Below, piece by piece: positions 1 to 8,181 of a stretch of DNA of 64,000 bases. This DNA is from FEN-1279 sp964400285 (GTDB taxonomy: Bacteria; Bacteroidota; Ignavibacteria; Tepidaquicellales; Tepidaquicellaceae): assembly GCA_964400285.1 (NCBI GenBank), contig CAYNTK010000007.1, forward strand, positions 62,001 through 126,000. Direction: 5' to 3'. Under the pieces are notes generated by a model. That model was given only the letters and a program-made list of their open reading frames with translations. It was not told the origin of the DNA and did not search any database. Both the position numbers and the translations under genes were made by a program. Each line of letters starts with the position of its first letter. Position 1 is the first letter of the stretch.

Positions 1-15
1 TTTCAAAATTCATTA

Positions 16-1401
16 TTAAATATCAAAATAGCTGTCAATTTCTTCTCTAACTTCTTTAATCAGTTTTTTCTTTTCATCTTTTAATTCAAATGCTTCTTTA
101 ACCAATTTTGTAATTTCATCAATAGAATTTTTATCTAAAATTGGAATTTCAAATTCTTTTAATCTTTCTTCTCTTAGATGAGGTATTGTTGAAGCTATAA
201 CAGTTCTTCTATTTGCAGGATATAATCCTGTTTCTTTTGAAGACAAAATAATAAATAAATATTCTGGCGTAAAATTATATTTTTTTGCTTCTGCTTTTAA
301 TCTCAATCTAACCATTCCAGATGCAATAATAGCTTTATCATTTTTTGTAATCATTGCACACATACCTATCTTTCCATCTTTTGTAAAAAGAACATCGCCC
401 TCTTTTATATCCTGCTTCAATTCTTGATAAATCTCTTTTGGAATATAAAAATCAGGAAATTGATCAACTTCATAATTTACAAGATCAGAAGTTCTAATAA
501 AGGGCACATCGCTTTCTTTTTTATCTAAATATTTATTGTAATTATCGCTTCCAACTTCATCGCCTTTTTTAACAGAGGCAATTTCACCAAGCGGAACAGT
601 CTGCCATTTCTTTTGAATAGCTTTTAATGTATTTACATAAAGAGGATACGAGAAAGCAGGGGTCCAAAGGTCATCTTTTGAAAAATCTGAAAGATTTACA
701 GAATAATATTTTTCTTTTTGAATTTTTGAAAAATCAATATCTAATCTTTGGTAGAAAAGATTTTGAGCTTTTTCTAATAAAGAAAGAGATTTTTCTGATT
801 TTTCTTCAGCTTTTTCTACCAATTCACTAATTTTATTTATTTTTTCTTCAGGTAATTCAACGACTTCAATATTTCTAATGTCATCTAAATTTAATTTGTC
901 TTGTAATTGCTTTTTCTTATTTTTCTTTATTTGCAATAAAGCTAATTTTGAGAGCAAATAAGCAAAAAGATAATTCTTGTTTGTTTCTTTTTTAAATCCT
1001 ACTCCAATTAAATTTTGGCTGATATTTACTTCAGGAAAACGTTTCCCGATTCTTAAAATCTTGCCCAATGTTCCAATTTTTGAAAAAGCAATGTCACCAT
1101 GTCTTAGTATGGTTTTTGGATTTGCCTTATTATCTTCTTCACTGATATAAACTAAATCCTCTGTTCCTAATTCAAAATATTTTAAGTTTGAAATTCTCAA
1201 AAAAGGAATTCCGCTTGTTTGATATCTTTCAGCTTTAAGGTCAAAAATACCTTTTTTTATAAACTTAGAATATTCAGATATCTTTTTATGTTTATGATGT
1301 TGTAATATCTTATCTATAAAATTTCCAATAACCCAAAAATCAGGTTCGAACCTGTCGTTTTGTTTTATTCTATCAATGTTTACTGTAACTGTTTTTAGCA
1401 T
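16..1401 (-). CDS. hsdS: Type I-like restriction-modification specificity subunit
   Basis: Specificity (S) subunit that reads the target DNA for the neighbouring methyltransferase/nuclease. At 461 residues it has the usual S-subunit plan: a first target-recognition domain (about residues 1-190, with the ISQNLIGVGF segment typical of this family), a central coiled coil (about 190-215, rich in E/K/L), a second recognition domain (about 250-430, FIRTSDLVNYE and GDVLFTKDGKIG) and a second helix at the C-terminus. The two halves are a diverged tandem duplication, so a bipartite recognition site is expected. It starts 12 bases after the stop of the methyltransferase gene, so the two are almost certainly co-transcribed. 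The frame is intact; the stop sits 16 bases from the window edge, so whatever follows downstream is not visible. Recognition sequence cannot be predicted. Confidence 0.88.
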   Translation of the reverse strand: MLKTVTVNIDRIKQNDRFEPDFWVIGNFIDKILQHHKHKKISEYSKFIKKGIFDLKAERYQTSGIPFLRISNLKYFELGTEDLVYISEEDNKANPKTILRHGDIAFSKIGTLGKILRIGKRFPEVNISQNLIGVGFKKETNKNYLFAYLLSKLALLQIKKNKKKQLQDKLNLDDIRNIEVVELPEEKINKISELVEKAEEKSEKSLSLLEKAQNLFYQRLDIDFSKIQKEKYYSVNLSDFSKDDLWTPAFSYPLYVNTLKAIQKKWQTVPLGEIASVKKGDEVGSDNYNKYLDKKESDVPFIRTSDLVNYEVDQFPDFYIPKEIYQELKQDIKEGDVLFTKDGKIGMCAMITKNDKAIIASGMVRLRLKAEAKKYNFTPEYLFIILSSKETGLYPANRRTVIASTIPHLREERLKEFEIPILDKNSIDEITKLVKEAFELKDEKKKLIKEVREEIDSYFDI

Positions 1402-1413
1402 TTTAAAATCACA

Positions 1414-3204
1414 TTAAAATTTAAAGTCATTTTCTTTTAACCACTCTTTAAAACTATTTGCAACTTTTAGAATGTCATCGTCCTGTGTTTCTTTTCCTCT
1501 CCTGTCATGTCCGCAGGTTTCAGCAACAGCCATAAATACAGGATAATCTTTTGGTATTTTATTTTCAGATAGTTTTTGGAAAATCATAATTGTAGTTTTG
1601 GTTGATGTGTTGGGCATAAAAGTTTCTAATGGCACATCAATTACAGCCACGATTCTACCTTGTTTTAACAGCCAATTTCTAATGTAACCCAAACTTTCAT
1701 TTCCATAAATTCCATCTGGCAAAACAATCGCCATTTTTCCACCATCTTTTAATAATTGCAAGCATCTTTCAATAAAAAGGATTTGAGGAGCCTCTTTGTC
1801 TTTTAGTTTACTTATTTTTTCCCATTTTTTAGTTTGTTTATCATATTTCCATTTATAAGCCAATTCATATTGTTTAAGTTTGTCTTCCCCACGTACAGGG
1901 ATCTTTGAACCAAAAGGAGGATTAGTTAAAAGAACACTAAATTTACCTAAATCAACTTTTTCTTTTGTTTTCGAATCCCAATTGTTAGGATTTTCTAAAC
2001 TATCCTCACAAAAAATACCGCTTTTACCATCTCCGATAATTGCCATATATGCTTTTGCTACTTTTGCCAAGAAATAATCTTTATCAATTCCTCTTATTCT
2101 ATTCAAAGCAAACTCCATTTTTTCTTCTTTTAGATTTTCCTTATTCCAATGATATTTTTCACCCTCGGCATCAAGTTTTCTCCATACATGCCTTAATGCT
2201 TCAATTAAAAATCCGCCACTACCACAAGCAGGATCTATAATTAAATCCTGGTCATCAGGGTCTAAAATATCTACCATCATTTTTACAACATTTCTCGGAG
2301 TGAAAAATTGCCCCTGACCACCTTTTAGAGCGTGTCCTATAAATGTTTCAAAAGCATCGGCAATTACATCTCTTTCGGCTTCAATCAAACAATAATTTTG
2401 TAATTCACCAACAACATAAGCAACAGAATTTGCGTCAAGCGTGATTGTGTCGCTATCGTCTAAAACTTCTTTATATTTTCTTTTTACTTTGTTAAAAAGG
2501 TCTAAAATTCTTACTTTAACATCTTTGGCTTTTTCATCAACACCAGCCCTAAAAGTAACTATGTCGTTTGGCTCGGTAAATCTTTCATCATAAATTTTAC
2601 AAAAAATAAGATTGATAAGTTGTTGTGCCAAAACTTCATCTCTTGTTGCTCCGACAGTATTTGCAGCTAAATGATTTCTTATTGCATTAAAAGTAGCTTT
2701 TAGGTTGTGAGTTGGTTTAAGGTCCTTTCTTTTAAATTTACCAATATCTTCAACTCTCTGCCCATATTGAGGAATGTTTGGAATTACTTCAAAATATATT
2801 TTTCCTTGTTTTTCAACCTTTCTTAGGAATAATCTTTCTTCACCATTAAACCAAACCCCCAAATAAGCTTTTGAAAAATGTAGATAATCTTCTAATTGTT
2901 TTTTCCCATCTTTTCTATTCTTCTTTTTACATTCAACAATAATATACTCATTATCAAAACTGTGATTTTCTGAAGTAAAAACGGCAATATCAACAGGAAA
3001 ATCTTTTCCACCAGAAGGTCTTTGTTTTACTCTGTATTGTGGTCTTGTTTGAATATTTTTTTTAGGATATCCATAATCTTCTACTAATTGTTTAGAAAAT
3101 ACTTGAACTGCTTCAACTTCTTCTGGTGTAGCTTTTACATCTTGCCCAGAGATGAAATCAACAATGTATCCTTCTTTTGTGTTTTTTGACATATTAATCA
3201 TCAT
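1414..3204 (-). CDS. hsdM: Nuclease-N6-adenine methyltransferase fusion (HsdM-like, type IIB/BcgI-like candidate)
   Basis: Modification subunit (596 residues) with an extra N-terminal nuclease-like domain. The N-terminal ~150 residues match the type I R-protein N-terminal fold and show a PD-(D/E)xK arrangement: D72 in FPVDIAVF, E91-C92-K93 in YIIVECKKK, and a following helix with Q103. The methyltransferase domain follows, with the helical HsdM N-domain (about 170-290), QFFTPRNVV (299-307), the AdoMet-binding motif DPACGSGG (324-331) and the catalytic NPPF motif (428-431). No separate HsdR helicase gene is visible on either side; upstream there are 430 bases without a gene. Family knowledge: fusion of nuclease and methylase in one chain plus an S subunit is the plan of BcgI-type (IIB) enzymes. 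Alternatively HsdR lies beyond the window edge. The start is one of M1, M2 or M5; M1 is used here. Confidence 0.82.
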   Translation of the reverse strand: MMINMSKNTKEGYIVDFISGQDVKATPEEVEAVQVFSKQLVEDYGYPKKNIQTRPQYRVKQRPSGGKDFPVDIAVFTSENHSFDNEYIIVECKKKNRKDGKKQLEDYLHFSKAYLGVWFNGEERLFLRKVEKQGKIYFEVIPNIPQYGQRVEDIGKFKRKDLKPTHNLKATFNAIRNHLAANTVGATRDEVLAQQLINLIFCKIYDERFTEPNDIVTFRAGVDEKAKDVKVRILDLFNKVKRKYKEVLDDSDTITLDANSVAYVVGELQNYCLIEAERDVIADAFETFIGHALKGGQGQFFTPRNVVKMMVDILDPDDQDLIIDPACGSGGFLIEALRHVWRKLDAEGEKYHWNKENLKEEKMEFALNRIRGIDKDYFLAKVAKAYMAIIGDGKSGIFCEDSLENPNNWDSKTKEKVDLGKFSVLLTNPPFGSKIPVRGEDKLKQYELAYKWKYDKQTKKWEKISKLKDKEAPQILFIERCLQLLKDGGKMAIVLPDGIYGNESLGYIRNWLLKQGRIVAVIDVPLETFMPNTSTKTTIMIFQKLSENKIPKDYPVFMAVAETCGHDRRGKETQDDDILKVANSFKEWLKENDFKF

Positions 3205-3634
3205 TTATAAATTAAAAATTTTAATTATTATCATATTTTTTACATAACCAGGCATTGCCTCGTTAGTTAAAATGTATATAATTTCGTTCATATAATTAAT
3301 TAGATATTCATTATAAATATAAAAAATCGATATAACAATAAATATATATTAGATATACGCAAAGTCATTTATAGCTTATCATTATTTTTAATATTAAATC
3401 AATAAACCAATATCATTTGACCTCAATAAAATAAGGCAAATTATAATATAGTGTGGCTATTACGTTCCTCGTCTTTACTTTTTTTTTCTTCAAAATCTTC
3501 CCAAACTTATCTAAAAAATTGCGAGTTAGAAGTCTCAAACTTGCCACAAAACCACGGGTGTCGTTTCGTTAAAAAACCACAACACCGTGTTTTTATTTTA
3601 CAGAAAATATAGATTTAATTACTACAACAAATCC
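3205..3634. other. Intergenic region without recognisable gene
   Basis: About 430 AT-rich bases between the restriction-modification genes and the cysteine desulfurase. It must hold the promoter of the hsdM-hsdS pair. A weak hairpin (CACGGGTGT at 3553-3561 with ACACCGTG at 3582-3589, one bulged G) is followed by T-rich sequence on the plus strand, but no plus-strand gene precedes it, so its role is unclear. No tRNA-like cloverleaf or conserved ORF was seen. Confidence 0.4.
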
Positions 3635-4831
3635 CTAACATCCCGGATCTTTAAATTCTCCCGATTCTGGTGCTTTCAATCCTGCTATCTCTTTCACTGC
3701 TTCTATTGCTTTTTCTATATGCTCATCTGTATTAAAAGGTCCAATACTCAAACGGACGGTTCCATGTATTTTATCCGTTCCCAAACCAACGTGAACAAGT
3801 GGTGCACATTGCAGACCTGTTCGACATGCAATATTATGATCAACATCTAATATTGTGCCAACATCTCCTGCATCAAATCCTTTTATATTAAAACTCAAAA
3901 CTGGATTATGATTTTCTTTACTTTCAGCACAATATGTTATTATATTATCTATACTTTTAATTCCTTTAAGAAGTTTTTCCCAAAGTTGCATTTCTTTATT
4001 ATGTAGTGCCTCTATTCCGTTTTTCAAAATCCACTTTACACCTGCATTTAAACCTGCTACTCCAACAAGATTTAATGTCCCACATTCAAGCCTATATGGA
4101 TATTCTTCGAGGTGTGTTTTTTGTGCCGAGCGAACACCTGTTCCTCCAAAACGTGTCCCTTTTACATTTACATTCTCCATAACGTATGAACCACCAATTC
4201 CCGTCGGTCCCATCAAACATTTATGCCCTGTGAAAACAAGGACATCTATTCCCATCGACTGCATATCTATTTTGATTGCTCCTGCACTTTGAGTGGTATC
4301 CACTACCAACAATACTCCTGCGTCTTTGCAGATTTTTCCAATTTCCGCAATCGGCTGAACAGTACCTATTACATTCGAACAGTGATTTATCACCGCAAAT
4401 TTTGTGTTCTTCTTTATCGCTTTTTTAATATCATCTGGGTCAATATATCCTTTTTCATCAAACTTTATTCGTGTTACTTCTATTGTTTTATCCATTTCCA
4501 AATGATATAAAGGACGCAAAACAGAATTATGCTCGAGCATTGTTGTTATTACATGATTACCTTTTTCTGCTAAACCCTGTATTATCATATTAAGCGAATC
4601 ACTTGCATTATAACTAAATGTTAATCTATTAATATCACTTCCACCATTAAAAAATTCCGTTAATAATTTTCGCGTATTCATAACTATTTCTTCTGCTTCA
4701 AGTGCAGCATCGAAACCCGACCTTCCTGGATTTACTCCGTGCTCTCGGTAAAAACTATCCATAAACTTATATACTTCTTCTGGCTTTGGATATGTTGTTG
4801 CTGAGTTGTCAAGATAAATTAAATTATTCAT
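3635..4831 (-). CDS. Cysteine desulfurase, class-V aminotransferase fold (SufS/CsdA-like)
   Basis: PLP-dependent enzyme expected to release sulfur from cysteine as an enzyme persulfide, leaving alanine. The 398 residues carry the family marks: YLDNSATTYPKP at the N-terminus, H101 over the PLP ring, D178 and Q181, the Schiff-base lysine K204 in TGHKCLMGPTG, and the persulfide-bearing C342 in RTGLQCAPLVH. The R-x-G-x-x-C-A-P-L-x-H active-site pattern places it in the group II/SufS-like branch (the cysteine desulfurase family protein group), distinct from the IscS-like protein encoded at 46700-47860. It ends in DPGC with a terminal Cys398 of unknown relevance. It is the last gene of a minus-strand run with dsrC-, dsrM- and dsrK-like genes, 39 bases after the dsrK-like stop, which suggests that it supplies sulfur to the DsrC protein of the same operon (inference). 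Confidence 0.85.
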   Translation of the reverse strand: MNNLIYLDNSATTYPKPEEVYKFMDSFYREHGVNPGRSGFDAALEAEEIVMNTRKLLTEFFNGGSDINRLTFSYNASDSLNMIIQGLAEKGNHVITTMLEHNSVLRPLYHLEMDKTIEVTRIKFDEKGYIDPDDIKKAIKKNTKFAVINHCSNVIGTVQPIAEIGKICKDAGVLLVVDTTQSAGAIKIDMQSMGIDVLVFTGHKCLMGPTGIGGSYVMENVNVKGTRFGGTGVRSAQKTHLEEYPYRLECGTLNLVGVAGLNAGVKWILKNGIEALHNKEMQLWEKLLKGIKSIDNIITYCAESKENHNPVLSFNIKGFDAGDVGTILDVDHNIACRTGLQCAPLVHVGLGTDKIHGTVRLSIGPFNTDEHIEKAIEAVKEIAGLKAPESGEFKDPGC

Positions 4832-4870
4832 AACAATTTTATAATAATTTTACATTCAATAATATTTTTT

Positions 4871-6172
4871 TTATTTCTCCAGAACAATTGCATCTGCAAC
4901 TACTTCTGCAAGTGTTTTTATTTGTATTCCAAGTTTGAATTTAGCATCGATTTGCATTAACTGGTCAACACAATTGTGGCACGGAGTTACAACTACTTTT
5001 GCTCCTGTATTTCTAATTTGCTCCGCTTTGATTTCTGCAATTTTCATTCTGCGTTCATTATATTCACTCATTGATAGTTGACCACCACCACCCCCACAGC
5101 AATAGTTATCTATTCCGTGTGGTGTCATTTCAACAAAATCTTTCGCTGAATGCTTTAAAATATATCTTTGCTGTTCTATAATCCCTCCCTCTCTTACCAA
5201 ATTGCAAGGGTCGTGCAATGTCATAACTTCCTTATTTAATCCTTTATCGAGTTTTAACTTACCTTTTGCAATATACTCCGCAAGAAGTTCCACAGTAGTA
5301 ATTACATCAAATGGAAAAGACTTTTGAAGATAATTCGGTGCTTCCCAACGAAAAGCCCTCGAACCATGCCCGCATTCCGCAAGCACACAACGCTTTGCAT
5401 TTAAACTAATCATCTCATTGTATAATCTTTCAGCAATAATTATTGCTTCCTCATTATTTGATGTGTAATATGCATAGTTTGTAACATCATACATTTTTGT
5501 TGAAAGTGTCCAGCTTTCTTTTGCTACATAAAATATCTTTGCCATTGCAGAAATTGAAAGTGGAAAAAATTTTGGCTCACGCGGATTTAATGTGTATAAA
5601 ATGTTCGTATTCGGTACGTTCAAAGGTATCGAAGCCTGTGAGTCGTTCATTTCATCTCTTAATTCCTCTTCAAGCCACGATAGCGTGTCGGTAAATTCCT
5701 CGGTTGGTATTCCCATATTATTTCCTGTTTGTATAGCTGTATTCACTGTCGATTGCAAAGTTGTCGGAACTAATCCCATTTCTGTTAGCATTTCTCTACC
5801 TACTCTTACTATATAAGGAATATCCACGCCAATTGAACAATGTTTAGTGCATCTACCACAAATTGTGCACGCACCAAATAGCTGGTCAATCATTTCTTTC
5901 GCCATTCCTTCGTCAAAATCACGAGCATTTATTAATTTTGGAAAATATTTTCCTGTAAATGTGCAATATCTTTGGTAAATTGAAGATATTAAGTCAACCT
6001 TTTTAGTAGGAATAAACTTTTCATCTTTTGTTGTGAGATAATATATACAGCTCTCCGCACACAATCCGCAATGAACACAACTATTCAAATGTGTAACTAA
6101 TTTACTGTCCTTTGGCTCGGAAAGTATTTTGATAGCTTTATATTTTTTATCACTGAAATTTTCCATTCTCAT
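4871..6172 (-). CDS. dsrK: DsrK/HdrD-like Fe-S oxidoreductase subunit
   Basis: Cytoplasmic iron-sulfur subunit of the heterodisulfide-reductase-like family. The 433 residues contain two ferredoxin-type 4Fe-4S sites (C32, C35, C38, C42 and C102, C105, C108, C112) and a C-terminal CCG domain with HDPCNLVREGG (C323), NYCCGGGGG (C358, C359) and TPCHNC (C398, C401), the ligand set for a noncubane [4Fe-4S] cluster that reduces disulfides or trisulfides. There is a partial first CCG-like motif (C262, C267). It is shorter than sulfate-reducer DsrK (usually about 540 residues). It starts three bases after the DsrM-like gene and follows a DsrC-like gene, which is why DsrK is preferred over HdrD, GlpC or lactate-utilisation homologues. 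The substrate is inferred to be the DsrC disulfide/trisulfide, not shown. Confidence 0.78.
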   Translation of the reverse strand: MRMENFSDKKYKAIKILSEPKDSKLVTHLNSCVHCGLCAESCIYYLTTKDEKFIPTKKVDLISSIYQRYCTFTGKYFPKLINARDFDEGMAKEMIDQLFGACTICGRCTKHCSIGVDIPYIVRVGREMLTEMGLVPTTLQSTVNTAIQTGNNMGIPTEEFTDTLSWLEEELRDEMNDSQASIPLNVPNTNILYTLNPREPKFFPLSISAMAKIFYVAKESWTLSTKMYDVTNYAYYTSNNEEAIIIAERLYNEMISLNAKRCVLAECGHGSRAFRWEAPNYLQKSFPFDVITTVELLAEYIAKGKLKLDKGLNKEVMTLHDPCNLVREGGIIEQQRYILKHSAKDFVEMTPHGIDNYCCGGGGGQLSMSEYNERRMKIAEIKAEQIRNTGAKVVVTPCHNCVDQLMQIDAKFKLGIQIKTLAEVVADAIVLEK

Positions 6173-6175
6173 TAC

Positions 6176-6796
6176 TTATGACTTTTTTACTGGCCATACT
6201 CCTCTCCACCCATAAAAGAATCCAAGATGATAACGTGCAGCAAAAAAATACAATAAATGTTTTAGCTTTCCAATCGGTAAATATAAAAACAATAATCCAG
6301 TGCCTATAAAATAATATGGGGAAAATGATTCCAAAACTAAGAAAATCAATGAAAATATCTGAAACATGGTAACTAATATGTTTGATATGTAGTCATCCGC
6401 ATTTGAAAGAAATCGAAGTTTTTTTAAAGTAATTCTTTTTAATAGAATGCCAACTCCACTTATACTTGATACAATTAATACGAAAAATAAAATTAATTGT
6501 AGTGTATATACAATTTTAATGTTTAAAAGAAATAAAATATATAAAACAATAGAAACAAAAGTTCCGATGTGATATAAAATCCCTGCAGTGTATGTTGGTA
6601 AATGTAAATAAGCAGACTCTTTCTTTAATGGATTCATTGCTCCTATAAATGAATAGGGGATTGCTGCTTTTAGATTACCTATTTTATGAGAATAATCTTT
6701 TGGTAATCCAAGCCTGATTAATCTTATAAAGTGATAAGTTAAGCTGATACAACAAATCAAAAAAGCTATCAATGAAATAATTCGATACACATCCAT
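6176..6796 (-). CDS. dsrM: DsrM-like membrane subunit (compact, NarI-like)
   Basis: Integral membrane protein of 206 residues with about five hydrophobic helices (roughly 5-27, 66-92, 93-118, 138-160 and 163-190). Family DsrM/NarI/HdrE proteins bind haem b and exchange electrons with the quinone pool; candidate haem-ligand histidines here lie in TYHFIRL, LYHIGTF and GKLKHLLYFF. The charged stretch between helices one and two, with GAMNPLKKESAYLHLPTY, resembles the corresponding DsrM/HmcE-type segment. It is much shorter than sulfate-reducer DsrM (about 330 residues). Genes for DsrC (15-base gap upstream) and the DsrK-like protein (3-base gap downstream) flank it, so it is best read as the membrane anchor and quinone module for DsrK. 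The assignment rests on topology and context more than on sequence motifs. Confidence 0.68.
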   Translation of the reverse strand: MDVYRIISLIAFLICCISLTYHFIRLIRLGLPKDYSHKIGNLKAAIPYSFIGAMNPLKKESAYLHLPTYTAGILYHIGTFVSIVLYILFLLNIKIVYTLQLILFFVLIVSSISGVGILLKRITLKKLRFLSNADDYISNILVTMFQIFSLIFLVLESFSPYYFIGTGLLFLYLPIGKLKHLLYFFAARYHLGFFYGWRGVWPVKKS

Positions 6797-6811
6797 AAAA
6801 TTATCTTTGTA

Positions 6812-7120
6812 TTAAACACAACCATCTGGTTTTGGTAAACCTGCAACTCTACATGCACCTCTTGCAGGTCCAAGTGGAAATAACTGATATATTTCTTTCA
6901 GTTTAACACCTGTAGTCTGGCAAATTGAACGTATCATTGGTGCCATTCCAGTCTCTTCCCAATTCTTTCTAATAAATTTTACAATCGCCCAGTGTTTTTC
7001 TGTCATTTCTTCTATTCCATCATATTTTGCAAATAATGTCGCGACTTCTTCGTTCCAAATGTAAGGGTCTAAAAGAAAACCGTCGCCATCTACATTGAAT
7101 TTTTTCCCATCAACTTCCAT
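6812..7120 (-). CDS. dsrC: DsrC/TusE family sulfur carrier
   Basis: Small soluble sulfur-transfer protein of 102 residues, full length for DsrC. The C-terminal arm is complete: GPARGACRVAGLPKP carries C90 and the chain ends GCV with the penultimate C101, the two redox cysteines that form the DsrC disulfide or carry a trisulfide. TusE proteins retain only the last cysteine, so the presence of both argues for DsrC function with a DsrK partner. The helical body (HWAIVKFIRKNWEETG) is typical. It is the first gene of the operon DsrC, DsrM-like, DsrK-like, cysteine desulfurase. No dsrAB or tusBCD genes are in the window, so the electron and sulfur partners visible here are only the membrane module and the desulfurase. 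Confidence 0.92.
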   Translation of the reverse strand: MEVDGKKFNVDGDGFLLDPYIWNEEVATLFAKYDGIEEMTEKHWAIVKFIRKNWEETGMAPMIRSICQTTGVKLKEIYQLFPLGPARGACRVAGLPKPDGCV

Positions 7121-7323
7121 AAAAAGGTATATTAAATTTAATCAAAATAAAATTTAATTTAGTATTTTATATCTTAATTTTGTATTCAAAAAAATTGCAC
7201 AGTTCATATCGAATCGTAATTTAAGAAATTTGTAAAAATTTTTATCTTAAAAATAAATTTAAATAATTAATTATTGCATTTATTTAATTTTCTTTAAAAA
7301 GTATTTTATAAAAAATTGATTTT

Positions 7324-8181
7324 ATGAAATGCTTTTTTGTAAGTGATTTACACGGGCAAGAAGAAAGATACAAAAAATTATTTAATATTATCCATTATGA
7401 AAAACCCAACCTCGTATTCATTGGTGGCGATTTAATGCCTTCATATACTATTAAAATTTCTTCTCAAAATGCAATAGACGAATTTCTCGATGATTTCTTT
7501 ATTAAAAATCTGATTATGATGAAAAAGAAAATGGAGCAAGCATATCCCCAGATTTTCATAATTTTAGGTAATGATGACTTGAAAACTGAAGAAGAAAAAT
7601 TAATTGATGCAGAAAAATTAGGTATATTAAAATATATAAATCTTAAAAAAGTTGAATTCGAAAATGTAAAAATATTTGGATATAGTTATGTTCCTCCTAC
7701 TCCTTTTTTACTAAAAGACTGGGAAAAATATGATGTCTCCAGATATGTTGACCCTGGTTGTGTATCTCCCGAAGAGGGTTTTAGGTCGGTTAGTATTGAT
7801 GAAAACGAAATTAAGTTTTCAACTATTAAAAATGACTTGGATAATTTGACCGCAAATGAAGATTTATCTAATGCGGTTTTTCTGTTTCACTCCCCACCTT
7901 ACAAAACAAATCTGGATAGAATTGCTAACGATGGAAAATTCTTTGAACACGTTCCCCTTGACCTTTATGCAGGTAGTATTGCTATAAAAAAAATGATTGA
8001 AACAAAACAACCATTATTAACATTACACGGTCATATTCACGAATCAACTCGTTTAACTGGTCAATGGAAAGATAAAATTGGAAATACCTTCTGTTTTAAT
8101 TCCGCTCACGATGGTCCCGAATTATCGCTTATTGAATTTGACTTATGTAATTTACCTAATGCTAAACGAATATTAATTTGA
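7324..8181 (+). CDS. Calcineurin-like metallophosphoesterase
   Basis: Predicted dinuclear-metal phosphoesterase of 285 residues. The metal-binding blocks are in order: DLHG (D8, H10), VFIGGDLMPS (D36), ILGNDD, FLFHSPP and LHGHIHES near the C-terminus. There is no signal peptide, so it should act in the cytoplasm. The substrate cannot be told from sequence; this family includes nucleotide, phosphodiester and protein phosphatases, and an insert with a conserved-looking proline block (YVPPTPF) is consistent with the YfcE-like/archaeal UPF subgroup. It is divergent from the DsrC operon and converges with the PEP/pyruvate-binding gene: the two 3' ends overlap by nine bases. No clear ribosome-binding site precedes the ATG. 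Confidence 0.8.
   Translation: MKCFFVSDLHGQEERYKKLFNIIHYEKPNLVFIGGDLMPSYTIKISSQNAIDEFLDDFFIKNLIMMKKKMEQAYPQIFIILGNDDLKTEEEKLIDAEKLGILKYINLKKVEFENVKIFGYSYVPPTPFLLKDWEKYDVSRYVDPGCVSPEEGFRSVSIDENEIKFSTIKNDLDNLTANEDLSNAVFLFHSPPYKTNLDRIANDGKFFEHVPLDLYAGSIAIKKMIETKQPLLTLHGHIHESTRLTGQWKDKIGNTFCFNSAHDGPELSLIEFDLCNLPNAKRILI

Noticed and set aside
3553..3595. Terminator-like hairpin in the 3205-3634 gap
   Set aside because: The T run is on the plus strand, where no gene precedes it; stem has a bulge. Not called as a terminator.
6812..7120. TusE (tRNA 2-thiouridine) for the DsrC-like gene
   Set aside because: Both C90 and C101 are present, there are no tusBCD genes nearby, and the neighbours are DsrM- and DsrK-like.
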